A stretch of DNA of 12,062 bases from Firmicutes bacterium UBA6418 (GTDB lineage: Bacteria; Bacillota; Clostridia; Peptostreptococcales; Anaerovoracaceae), in the NCBI GenBank assembly GCA_002439735.1, contig DJPG01000123.1, positions 1-12,062 of the forward strand, in the 5' to 3' direction. The number at the start of each line of letters is the position of its first letter. Positions within the stretch are counted from its first letter, which is position 1. The position numbers and the translations under genes are program-made. The notes under the pieces are model-generated. The model was given only the letters and a program-made list of their open reading frames with translations. It made no database searches and was not told where the DNA came from. Below are positions 1 through 6,423 of this stretch, one piece after another.

Positions 1-209
1 CCGTTGTCATCTACCCAAACAACGCGGAAGGTGATGCCTCTTTCCGGTTCAACGAGTCTTTCCAGAAGACCTGCTTTTTCGTATTCCGGGTGAGCGTCCA
101 TAACCGGTGCCAGAGAAGTTAATACTTCTTCTACGGTCTGGTGGAATTCTTTTTCGCCAGGGTTATTTTTTTTACATTCTTCAATTACTCTTTCAACATA
201 AGTTGCCAT
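1..209 (-). CDS. gdhA: NADP-type glutamate dehydrogenase, N-terminal fragment
   Basis: The reverse strand encodes about 69 residues starting MATYVERVIEECKKNNPGEK and ending at the window edge with RVVWVDDNG. This is the N-terminal part of the hexameric glutamate dehydrogenase family, where a P-E-R-x-I-x-F-R-V-x-W-V-D-D-N-G block precedes the substrate-binding domain. The enzyme interconverts 2-oxoglutarate plus ammonia and glutamate in the cytoplasm. The ATG at 207-209 follows a good AGAGGAG ribosome binding site. The catalytic lysine and the Rossmann domain lie outside the window, so NADP rather than NAD specificity is inferred from the resemblance of the N-terminus to bacterial GdhA. The gene is divergent from mgtE and has its own promoter. 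Confidence 0.9.
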   Translation of the reverse strand, partial: MATYVERVIEECKKNNPGEKEFHQTVEEVLTSLAPVMDAHPEYEKAGLLERLVEPERGITFRVVWVDDN

Positions 210-283
210 TGCTTTTCTCCTCTTCTCATATTAAGATTTTCGAATGTTTTAACCGCAATTTAAATAAATTGTTTTCTATCTCA

Positions 284-312
284 AATGTAACACTAAGGGA
301 TGGCCTTGTCAA
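284..312 (-). promoter_or_regulatory. Sigma-A type promoter of gdhA
   Basis: On the minus strand a perfect -35 box TTGACA (307-312) is followed after exactly 17 bp by TACATT (284-289), a 4/6 match to the -10 consensus. Transcription would start near 277, giving an untranslated leader of about 70 nt before the gdhA ATG. No other candidate this good lies between the divergent genes on this strand. Confidence 0.7.
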
Positions 313-327
313 CACCGTGTATACAAG
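305..327. promoter_or_regulatory. Imperfect palindrome over the gdhA -35 box, possible operator
   Basis: CTTGTCAAC at 305-313 and GTATACAAG at 319-327 are inverted copies matching at 7 of 9 positions, separated by ACCGT. The left arm contains the whole -35 hexamer, so a bound protein would block RNA polymerase. I cannot name the regulator. That this is an operator is inferred only from symmetry and position. Confidence 0.35.
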
Positions 328-504
328 ATTTTTTGTATTTTTTGGTGAACAAACCTCGAACGCCGCGAGCGTGGCCAATCTTTGGAATTTCAATCGTTTC
401 CCATATATTTTCCCGCGAAAATCCGTGGCTCTCGGTCTGAAAAAATGCAGAGCGTCTTCGGGAGTCTGTCGGAAAATTTTTTTCAGAATCAGGGGGCTTT
501 CCGC
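328..504. other. Intergenic DNA without a recognised feature
   Basis: This stretch lies between the gdhA and mgtE promoters. It contains T-rich runs near 328-342 and 475-484. Open frames cross it on both strands, but they lack a plausible ribosome binding site or family resemblance. I see no gene, tRNA or convincing hairpin here. Confidence 0.5.
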
Positions 505-534
505 TTGCAAAAAGCATGGAAAAGGATGTATACT
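505..534 (+). promoter_or_regulatory. Sigma-A type promoter of the mgtE leader
   Basis: TTGCAA (505-510) is followed after 18 bp by TATACT (529-534), a 5/6 match to the -10 consensus. Initiation would fall near 541, leaving a leader of about 230 nt before the mgtE ATG at 773. The leader contains a short ORF and a stem that occludes the mgtE ribosome binding site. Confidence 0.65.
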
Positions 535-554
535 ATATAAGTTAAAAGCGAAAA

Positions 555-588
555 CGCGTGCGGCATGCTTGAAACAGTGTGGCGCGCG
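555..588 (+). promoter_or_regulatory. GC-rich stem-loop near the 5' end of the mgtE leader
   Basis: CGCGTGC (555-561) can pair with GCGCGCG (582-588), including one G-U pair, around a 20-nt loop. AATTTTCC follows directly, so it is weakly terminator-like and could be an early attenuation point. The conserved core of the M-box magnesium riboswitch, which precedes many Firmicute mgtE genes, is not recognisable here or further down the leader. Confidence 0.35.
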
Positions 589-622
589 AATTTTCCTCAG
601 TGAAAACGAAAGGAGCAAAGAC

Positions 623-697
623 ATGGATAGTGTGCCCGATGGGAAAAACACAACAAAAGTAAAAGTGAATAACCTTGCCTTTGCTTACTGTGCGTAA
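623..697 (+). CDS. 24-residue leader ORF upstream of mgtE
   Basis: An AAAGGAG ribosome binding site (609-615) sits 7 nt before ATG 623. The frame MDSVPDGKNTTKVKVNNLAF plus AYCA ends at TAA 695-697. The peptide has no known domain, no signal peptide and no proline-rich tract like that of the Salmonella MgtL leader. It lies wholly inside the predicted mgtE leader transcript. Its stop codon is only 3 nt before the first arm of a stem that covers the mgtE ribosome binding site. This makes a regulatory leader peptide more likely than a functional small protein. The good ribosome binding site is direct evidence; the regulatory role is inference. Confidence 0.5.
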   Translation: MDSVPDGKNTTKVKVNNLAFAYCA

Positions 698-700
698 AAC

Positions 701-771
701 GGAATCTCCAGAGAACCGGAGCGCGGCACTTGCTTTTTGCAGAGGCAGGGATGGCGAAAGGAGGAGATTCC
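701..771 (+). promoter_or_regulatory. Inverted repeat sequestering the mgtE ribosome binding site
   Basis: GGAATCTCC (701-709) and GGAGATTCC (763-771) are perfect 9-nt reverse complements. The second arm begins inside the AAAGGAGG Shine-Dalgarno (757-764) and ends just before the ATG at 773. A competing 4-bp stem, CTCC 706-709 with GGAG 718-721, could release the ribosome binding site. A ribosome ending translation of the leader ORF at 697 would cover the first arm and open the structure. The pairing is seen in the sequence; the switching mechanism is inferred. Confidence 0.55.
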
Positions 772-772
772 A

Positions 773-2176
773 ATGGATCAGAATACTTTAATGAATCTCG
801 ATGAAGCGATGAAAGAATCGTTGGAAAAGATTTTCCAGTTGCTGGAGGAAAAGAAATACTTTCAGGCAAAGGACGAACTGCTTAAGTACAACGATGCCGA
901 TATCGCGGAAATGTTTGAGGAGCTTTTAGAAAATCCGGAACTGATCGAAAAGACGGTCGTGGTTTACCGTCTGTTGCCGAAGGACGTTTCGGTCGAGGTG
1001 TTTTCGTACCTGCCGTCGGATGACCAGTTGAAGATTGTAGACGGTATCACGGATGCGGAGTTGAGCTACATTGTGGAAGAGCTCGACTTTGACGATAAGA
1101 TCGATATTTTGGAGGAACTTCCGGCCAACCTGGTCGACAAGATCCTCGAAAAAACGCCCAAAAATGAGCGTGCGCTGATCAACAGTTTTTTGAATTATCC
1201 GGACGATTGCGCCGGCAGTCTGATGACGCCGGAGTATATCAGCCTGCAGAAGGAGATGACGGTCGGCGAGGCGCTGGCGTATATCAAGCGCGAGGGGATG
1301 GACGCGGAAACGATCTATACCTGTTATGTCAAGGATGCCGGACGTAAGCTGATTGGGATCGTGTCGCTGAGCACGCTCGTGATCACGGACGATCATGTGA
1401 AGATTAAGGACATCATGCACACGGACTACATCTGGCTGAACGTGTATGATGATAAAGAAGCGGTTGCGGAAGCCTTCAAAAAATATGACTTTCTGGCGAT
1501 GCCGGTCGTGGATAAGGAACATCGGCTGGTCGGCATCATCACGGTCGATGACGTGCTGGATGTCATGGAAGAGGCGGCAACGGAAGATATGGAGAGAATG
1601 AACGGTGTCATCAGCTTCGATGACCCGGATAAGGATTATCTGGATGTTTCGGTCTGGCAGCATGCGATCAACCGTCTGCCGTGGCTGCTGATCCTGATGG
1701 TCGCCTATATTTTTACAGGTATGATCATTACGAACTTTGAAGCGCGGCTTTCGGAGATTATCTGTCTGGTGGCATATATGCCGATGCTGATGGGAACCGG
1801 CGGCAACACGGGCTCGCAGGCGGCGACCCTGATCATCCGCGGGTTGGCAACCGGCGAGGTAGAGACTTCGGATGCGCTGCGCATCCTGTGGAAGGAGATC
1901 CGCGTCGGGTTTGTCATCGGCGTGATCCTGAGTCTGTTCAACTTCGCGCGGATCTGCCTGTTTGACCGCTACGATGTCAAGATTGCCTTGACGGTCTGCA
2001 CGGCGATGCTGTTTATCGTCATCTTTGCCAAGGTGCTCGGCAGTATGGTGCCGCTATTGGTCAAAAAGATCAAACTGGATCCGGCGCTGATTGCCAATCC
2101 GGCGATCTCGTCGATCTCCGATACCGTGGCGCTGACGATCTACTTCGCCATGGCCAGCCTGTTTCTGGGGCTGTAG
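773..2176 (+). CDS. mgtE: Magnesium transporter MgtE
   Basis: This 467-residue inner-membrane Mg2+ channel/transporter has the full MgtE layout. An acidic helical N domain spans about 1-135. A pair of CBS domains covers about 140-270, with D-D-C-A-G-S-L-M-T-P at its start. A five-helix membrane domain fills 300-467. The membrane part contains PMLMGTGGNTGSQA (337-350), DPA (436-438) and S-D-T-V-A (449-453), whose aspartate corresponds to the pore aspartate of Thermus MgtE. In this family the N and CBS domains bind Mg2+ and close the pore when the ion is plentiful. The ATG at 773 is preferred over an in-frame TTG at 737 because AAAGGAGG lies 8 nt before it and the extra residues are not family-like. 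It appears monocistronic: own promoter, structured leader and a terminator 65 nt downstream. Confidence 0.95.
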   Translation: MDQNTLMNLDEAMKESLEKIFQLLEEKKYFQAKDELLKYNDADIAEMFEELLENPELIEKTVVVYRLLPKDVSVEVFSYLPSDDQLKIVDGITDAELSYIVEELDFDDKIDILEELPANLVDKILEKTPKNERALINSFLNYPDDCAGSLMTPEYISLQKEMTVGEALAYIKREGMDAETIYTCYVKDAGRKLIGIVSLSTLVITDDHVKIKDIMHTDYIWLNVYDDKEAVAEAFKKYDFLAMPVVDKEHRLVGIITVDDVLDVMEEAATEDMERMNGVISFDDPDKDYLDVSVWQHAINRLPWLLILMVAYIFTGMIITNFEARLSEIICLVAYMPMLMGTGGNTGSQAATLIIRGLATGEVETSDALRILWKEIRVGFVIGVILSLFNFARICLFDRYDVKIALTVCTAMLFIVIFAKVLGSMVPLLVKKIKLDPALIANPAISSISDTVALTIYFAMASLFLGL

Positions 2177-2228
2177 GCGGGATGACTCGACAAGCTATGC
2201 TTGCGCAGGAACCAAAATGAAGATAGAA

Positions 2229-2238
2229 AGCTATAGCT
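2229..2238. repeat. Perfect 10-bp palindrome between mgtE and its terminator
   Basis: AGCTATAGCT is fully self-complementary and lies immediately before the terminator stem. It may be chance or a small accessory RNA structure; no function is assigned. Confidence 0.3.
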
Positions 2239-2240
2239 AG

Positions 2241-2274
2241 AGCGCATCGGAGAGAATACTTCGGTGCGCTTTTA
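2241..2274 (+). terminator. Intrinsic terminator of mgtE
   Basis: AGCGCATCGGAG (2241-2252) pairs with CTTCGGTGCGCT (2259-2270) as a 12-bp stem with two G-U pairs and the 6-nt loop AGAATA, followed by TTTTATC. It is well placed 65 nt after the mgtE stop. On the opposite strand no T-run follows the stem, so it would work poorly for the convergent eamA-type gene. Confidence 0.8.
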
Positions 2275-2314
2275 TCAATGGACGAATGAAAAACGACCAA
2301 GCATCCTGCGTAAC

Positions 2315-2334
2315 GCCTGCCATGAACGGCAGGC
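2315..2334 (-). terminator. Stem-loop downstream of the EamA gene
   Basis: GCCTGCC (2315-2321) and GGCAGGC (2328-2334) form a perfect 7-bp stem around a 6-nt loop. Read on the minus strand it lies just beyond the EamA stop. A run of T appears only about 20 nt further on, so it may be a weak terminator or a 3'-end stabiliser. Confidence 0.4.
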
Positions 2335-2336
2335 AT

Positions 2337-2371
2337 GCGTGCAAAGGACTCTACAATTCCGTTTTGCACGC
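2337..2371. repeat. 9-bp inverted repeat around the EamA stop codon
   Basis: GCGTGCAAA (2337-2345) and TTTGCACGC (2363-2371) are perfect reverse complements. The 17-nt loop contains the TAG stop of the EamA-family gene. With the stem-loop at 2315-2334 it makes two tandem hairpins at the 3' end of the leftward cluster. Protection from 3' exonucleases is a plausible role; the lack of an adjacent T-run argues against a standard terminator. Confidence 0.45.
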
Positions 2372-3307
2372 GTTTGCCCCGCTGCGATTGACGAGAAAAA
2401 TACCGACACAGACCAGAACCAGCGATATCAGACTGTAGACGGTGAAAGCCTGCGCACCCTCACGAAGCAGCAGTGCCGATAGCAACACTCCGAATACCGG
2501 GTTCAAAAAACCATAGACAGCGACTTGTCCTACCGGATTATATTTGGTCAGCGCACTCCAAATCGTCTGAGCGACAGCGGACAGCAGTGCCATATACCCC
2601 AACAGCAGCGCCGCCGGAAGCGAAAAGGTCGGAATCGCACCACCAGACACGAATCCTGTCAGAAGCAGCAGAGCACCGCCCAGCACAAACTGATAACCAC
2701 AGAGGACCAAAGTGTCTTCATGAGCTGCATAACGTTTAAACAGAGATAAGGATAAGCCATTGGAGAGAGCAGCAAGCAGTATGGCTCCATCCCCAAGCAG
2801 CGAAAAATCTCCAGTAAACCCCTTTCCGGTAACATTGATTAACAGAACGCCGGCAAAGCCGACCAGACATCCCAACACTTTACCTCGTGCCAGATGCTCA
2901 GAGTGAAAAAGCCTGGCGGAAATGATAATAGCGAAGAAGACATGAGTAGCCATGATGACGGAACCTTTGACACCAGAGGTGTGTGCCATGCCGACATAGA
3001 ACAGGGCATACTGCACAAAGGTTTGCACCAATCCCAATCGCAGAGCACGACCAAATGAGCCGCGTTCGGTCGGTATGGAAAGACGTCCCAGCGAGATGCT
3101 TTTTAGTATTAACGTCAGTATACCGGCCAGGAAAAAACGAAGACCGGCGAAGACCAATTGCTGCGCAGCGTCTGTGGAAGAGATATTGAGCAAGGCATAA
3201 CCGATTTTTACGGCGGGAAAGGCGCTGCCCCAAAGCAAACAACAGAAGGCAGCCAGCAGGCATACTATAATGGGACGCTGCAGCATGCGGGAAGAAATAC
3301 GTTTCAT
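2351..3307 (-). CDS. EamA/DMT-superfamily transporter
   Basis: The 318-residue protein is a ten-helix membrane protein of the drug/metabolite transporter superfamily with two EamA repeats, roughly residues 13-150 and 165-310. The first helix carries the typical L-W-G-S-A-F-P-A-V-K-I-G signature. The second repeat shows the usual Y-N-P-V-G-Q-V-A-V-Y-G-F-L-N-P-V-F pattern. Family members export amino acids and other small metabolites; the E. coli founder, EamA, exports cysteine-pathway metabolites. The start ATG at 3305-3307 has an AAAGGAG site just upstream; an in-frame extension further back would run through the intergenic hairpin into brnQ and is rejected. It is the last gene of the leftward cluster. 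Export of an amino acid product is inferred from context; the substrate is unknown. Confidence 0.85.
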   Translation of the reverse strand: MKRISSRMLQRPIIVCLLAAFCCLLWGSAFPAVKIGYALLNISSTDAAQQLVFAGLRFFLAGILTLILKSISLGRLSIPTERGSFGRALRLGLVQTFVQYALFYVGMAHTSGVKGSVIMATHVFFAIIISARLFHSEHLARGKVLGCLVGFAGVLLINVTGKGFTGDFSLLGDGAILLAALSNGLSLSLFKRYAAHEDTLVLCGYQFVLGGALLLLTGFVSGGAIPTFSLPAALLLGYMALLSAVAQTIWSALTKYNPVGQVAVYGFLNPVFGVLLSALLLREGAQAFTVYSLISLVLVCVGIFLVNRSGANACKTEL

Positions 3308-3341
3308 GCGGAAGACTCCTTTTTTTGAGATAATGTGAAAG

Positions 3342-3384
3342 AGGAAAGGTTCCCTGCAGGCAGAAACCGCAGGGAACCTTTCCT
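3342..3384 (-). terminator. Perfect 16-bp hairpin between brnQ and the EamA gene
   Basis: AGGAAAGGTTCCCTGC (3342-3357) and GCAGGGAACCTTTCCT (3369-3384) are exact reverse complements around an 11-nt loop. On the minus strand it begins 24 nt after the brnQ stop and ends about 34 nt before the EamA start. What follows is pyrimidine-rich (CTTTCACATTATCTC) but has no T-run. It may be a partial terminator, a processing site, or a stability element lowering expression of the last gene. Confidence 0.55.
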
Positions 3385-3408
3385 GAAAGATAGCAAAGCG
3401 AGAAGAGA

Positions 3409-4743
3409 TTACTTCGTAGCCACGGCTTCTGCAGTCTCGCTTGCTTCGTAATGATAGCGTGGCTTGCCACGATAAACGAAACCGCCGATGATCATAGCGA
3501 TGATCGTAGGAATCAGCCAAGAGAAGCCTTGCTCAGCTAACGGAATCCGATACATGAACTCACGCAGACCGTTCAAGTCAGGAGCAACAGCCAGGATGGC
3601 ATCCCCTACGCTGACAATACCGGACACGGTTACACCGAACTTGTACACGCCATCATTTGGAATCCACTTATCGATTAAACCCAAGAAAGTCAATACAATG
3701 CAGATTGGATACATGATCAGGAAGATCGGCGTAACGTAATTGATGATGTTTTGAATGCCGAAGGAGCCAAACACTGCGCCAACTATACAGGCTACACCCA
3801 TCCAAAGCTTGTAGGAAATGCGTCCCCGCGAAACCTCATTGATCACCGCAGCGCCGGTGGAGCCGATACCAATGGCAGTGGTGAGGCAGGCGAGACTGAC
3901 AGCCATACCCATACAAACCTTGCCAAAGTTGCCCAGAACATGACCAACCAGGCCGGAAAGCAATGTGGTTTGCGGAACACTGAGGTCATAGTAGTCGCCG
4001 CCGCAGGCACCGATGTATGTCAGTGCTATGTAAATCAGACCCAGTGCCACAATGCTAGTCAGACCTACCAGTAAACCACTGCGTTTACGTTCCAGCGGAT
4101 TGGTGTGTCCCTTGGAGACAATGCCGCCGATAAAAATATTGGCACACATCAGACCGACGGTTAAATCGCCGGTCAGGTAGCCGGTGAGCATGGCAGAGGT
4201 CAGCGGAGAGGAAACTCCGGTGTCCTGTGGTGTGCCGATCGGGGAAAATACGCCCTTAACCAGTACGATGGCCAACAGCACCAGCAGAATCGGTGTCAGA
4301 TATTTACCCAACTTATCTACGACCTTACCTTGATCACAGGCGAAGAAGAAGACCAGCGCGAAGAAAATGATCATGGTCAGCCAGCTTGGCGCGTTCGGGA
4401 AGATGGACAGAACGCCCATTTCGTGGGTTGTGGCACCATTACGAGGCAGTGTGGAACCCATACCGACCAGAATGCAGCCGATGAGATAAAACCAGTCATA
4501 GAACTTTGGGTGAACATGACCCATCAGGCATTTGACATCGGTTCCGACGTTGTTTACGCCCCAAAAGGCCAGAACCGGCAGGATAACACCCGTGAGCACA
4601 ATGCCGAGCGCACCCCAACCCCACAGAGTGCCATCCGTCAGACCGATCTGTGGCGGGAAAATCAGGTTGCCTGCACCAAACATAGTGGAAAAAAGTGCTA
4701 ATCCAACGATGATGCTGTCGCGTGTGATGTGATTCTTTTTCAT
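3409..4743 (-). CDS. brnQ: Branched-chain amino acid carrier BrnQ
   Basis: This is a 444-residue polytopic membrane protein of the LIVCS family (branched-chain amino acid:cation symporters), the usual family length with about 12 membrane helices. The first helix contains L-F-S-T-M-F-G-A-G-N-L-I-F-P-P near residues 17-31, the family signature. Later conserved pieces include the G-I-G-S-T-G-A region and the final hydrophobic helix before a short hydrophilic tail. Members import leucine, isoleucine or valine with Na+ or H+. The ATG at 4741-4743 is preceded by AAGGAGGG at a slightly long spacing. It lies 39 bp after a YtcJ-type amidohydrolase in the same direction, so it probably imports the substrate, or recovers the product, of that pathway. 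Exact specificity cannot be read from sequence. Confidence 0.92.
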   Translation of the reverse strand: MKKNHITRDSIIVGLALFSTMFGAGNLIFPPQIGLTDGTLWGWGALGIVLTGVILPVLAFWGVNNVGTDVKCLMGHVHPKFYDWFYLIGCILVGMGSTLPRNGATTHEMGVLSIFPNAPSWLTMIIFFALVFFFACDQGKVVDKLGKYLTPILLVLLAIVLVKGVFSPIGTPQDTGVSSPLTSAMLTGYLTGDLTVGLMCANIFIGGIVSKGHTNPLERKRSGLLVGLTSIVALGLIYIALTYIGACGGDYYDLSVPQTTLLSGLVGHVLGNFGKVCMGMAVSLACLTTAIGIGSTGAAVINEVSRGRISYKLWMGVACIVGAVFGSFGIQNIINYVTPIFLIMYPICIVLTFLGLIDKWIPNDGVYKFGVTVSGIVSVGDAILAVAPDLNGLREFMYRIPLAEQGFSWLIPTIIAMIIGGFVYRGKPRYHYEASETAEAVATK

Positions 4744-4782
4744 TTACAAAAACCCTCCTTCGTGAGTTGGTATGTACAGAGA

Positions 4783-6399
4783 CTAACGCTGGTACACGAT
4801 TTCACCTTCTACCATGGTCAAATCTACTTGGGCGTCAAATAATTCCTCTAATGGCCTGTCATAGATGTTACGATCCAGTACCACCAGATCGGCATACTTA
4901 CCGACGGTGAGAGTGCCGTATTTTGCCTCGTCATAGGAGGCATAGGCAGCTTCTGTGGTGAACATTTCAATTGCCTCATCCAGCGAGACACCATTTTCCG
5001 GATACCATGCCGTACCACCACGCTTATTCTTGCGAGTAATGGCATAATACATATTCGGCAGGACATCGAAAGGCTCCACCGGGCAGTCAGAGCCACCACA
5101 CATGTGGACACCCAGATCTCTGTAACGACGCCAGTTATAGCTCTGCTTGGCAAGTTCCGAACCCACGCAGTCGTCGACCACGGCGGAGTCGGCTTTAACG
5201 AAAATCGGTTGCACATAGGCTACCAGATTCATTTCCCGAAAGCGATCCTGCTGCGCCTCGTCCATGATCTGGCAATGGATGATGCCGTTGCGCCGGTCGA
5301 CGTGCGGGAATTCCTCGGATACGCGCTGGATCGTATTGAGCATTTGTTCCAAAGCGGCGTCGCCGATGCAGTGCGCGACCACATGGTAGCCATTGGTGTA
5401 GGCCAGCTTGGCCATAGTGTACAGCTCATCATCCGTGAACAGAAGCAGACCCTGCTTTTCAGGATCGTTGCGGTAAGGCTGGCGCATCGCAGCGGAGTGT
5501 GCGCCCAGGGAACCATCGCACAGGAACTTGACGGGACCGAATTTGAAGCGACCGATGGTGTCGGCGGCACGATAGCCCAGATCTAAAAAACGCTGAAGCT
5601 GCTCCGGACGACGGAAACGAATCTGCTCATTGATGCGGATAGGAAGACGTCCCTCCTCGTTCAGCTCACGATAAGCCTGCAATACATCTTCAAAGTCGTC
5701 GTCGGCGATGAGGTTGAAATCATCGGTATGCACCTGTACGATACCCTTGGAAGCGGCTTCGCGGCAGGTGGATTCTAGAATCTCTTTGATTTCTTCCACG
5801 CTGTAACGCTCCCAGCAGCTCTGGACACACATGGCGGTGTTTTCACGAACGTAGCCGTTTGGAAGACCGTCTGAACCGAAGTCTAACGTCTGGGTCGTGC
5901 TCTCTGCCCGCTCATTCCACAGACCGGCAAGCTGCAGCGCCTTGGTGTTCATGCATACAATGTGACCGCAGGCGCGTTGCAGGAATATCGGGACATCCGC
6001 GGCAATCGCGTCCAGATCGTTACGATCCGGGATCTTGTTGGTATCCGTCCAGTTGACCTGGTTGAAATTGCAGCCGATGACCCAGCGGCCAGTACCGCGT
6101 ACTTTATCCGCGCCTTCGCGGCACAAGCGAACCACTTCCGCGTAGGTGGTCGTGTTGACCAAATCGATGCGCCGACGGAAGGTTCCGTAAAACAGCAGAT
6201 GCAGATGGGTATCGGCAAAGCCGGGAAGCATCAGGCGACCGTTCAGATCCACCAGATTGGTTTCCGGTTTCTTTAGGGGCAGGATCTCTTCATCACTGCC
6301 AAGCCGCAGGATGACACCATCCTTGATCGCCATGGCGCTGACCTGTGGATATGCCTGATCCAAGGTTCGGATGACGCCGTTGTAAAAAATAGTGTCCAT
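4783..6399 (-). CDS. YtcJ-type metal-dependent amidohydrolase
   Basis: The 538-residue cytoplasmic protein belongs to the Amidohydrolase_3/YtcJ group (COG1574), which includes N-substituted formamide deformylase and hydrolases of N-acylated compounds. The N-terminal beta domain leads into the metal motif D-T-H-L-H-L (His65, His67). KFLCDGSLG (Lys291, Asp295), AHCIGD (His343), IIHCQ (His375) and GGSDCPVEP (Asp438) follow in family order. A small beta domain closes the protein with G-T-L-T-V-G-K-Y-A-D-L-V-V-L. All expected metal and catalytic positions are present, so it should be active. The ATG at 6397-6399 has AAGGAGGAT just upstream. It lies 24 bp after another amidohydrolase and 39 bp before brnQ, consistent with one operon. 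The substrate, probably an N-acyl or amidated amino acid derivative, is inferred from neighbours only. Confidence 0.88.
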   Translation of the reverse strand: MDTIFYNGVIRTLDQAYPQVSAMAIKDGVILRLGSDEEILPLKKPETNLVDLNGRLMLPGFADTHLHLLFYGTFRRRIDLVNTTTYAEVVRLCREGADKVRGTGRWVIGCNFNQVNWTDTNKIPDRNDLDAIAADVPIFLQRACGHIVCMNTKALQLAGLWNERAESTTQTLDFGSDGLPNGYVRENTAMCVQSCWERYSVEEIKEILESTCREAASKGIVQVHTDDFNLIADDDFEDVLQAYRELNEEGRLPIRINEQIRFRRPEQLQRFLDLGYRAADTIGRFKFGPVKFLCDGSLGAHSAAMRQPYRNDPEKQGLLLFTDDELYTMAKLAYTNGYHVVAHCIGDAALEQMLNTIQRVSEEFPHVDRRNGIIHCQIMDEAQQDRFREMNLVAYVQPIFVKADSAVVDDCVGSELAKQSYNWRRYRDLGVHMCGGSDCPVEPFDVLPNMYYAITRKNKRGGTAWYPENGVSLDEAIEMFTTEAAYASYDEAKYGTLTVGKYADLVVLDRNIYDRPLEELFDAQVDLTMVEGEIVYQR

Positions 6400-6423
6400 A
6401 AAAATTATCCTCCTTCATGCGAT

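Noticed and set aside
226..651. 141-codon minus-strand frame in the gdhA-mgtE intergenic region, and the plus-strand 107-697 frame
   Set aside because: No ribosome binding site at the starts and no family resemblance. They overlap two promoters and the gdhA start. Only the last 24 codons of the plus frame (623-697) have a good ribosome binding site, and those are annotated separately.
541..772. M-box magnesium riboswitch in the mgtE leader
   Set aside because: The leader length suits one, but I could not find its conserved core sequence. A covariance search would settle it.
926..1663. 245-codon minus-strand frame within mgtE
   Set aside because: Antisense shadow of a gene with unmistakable MgtE motifs.
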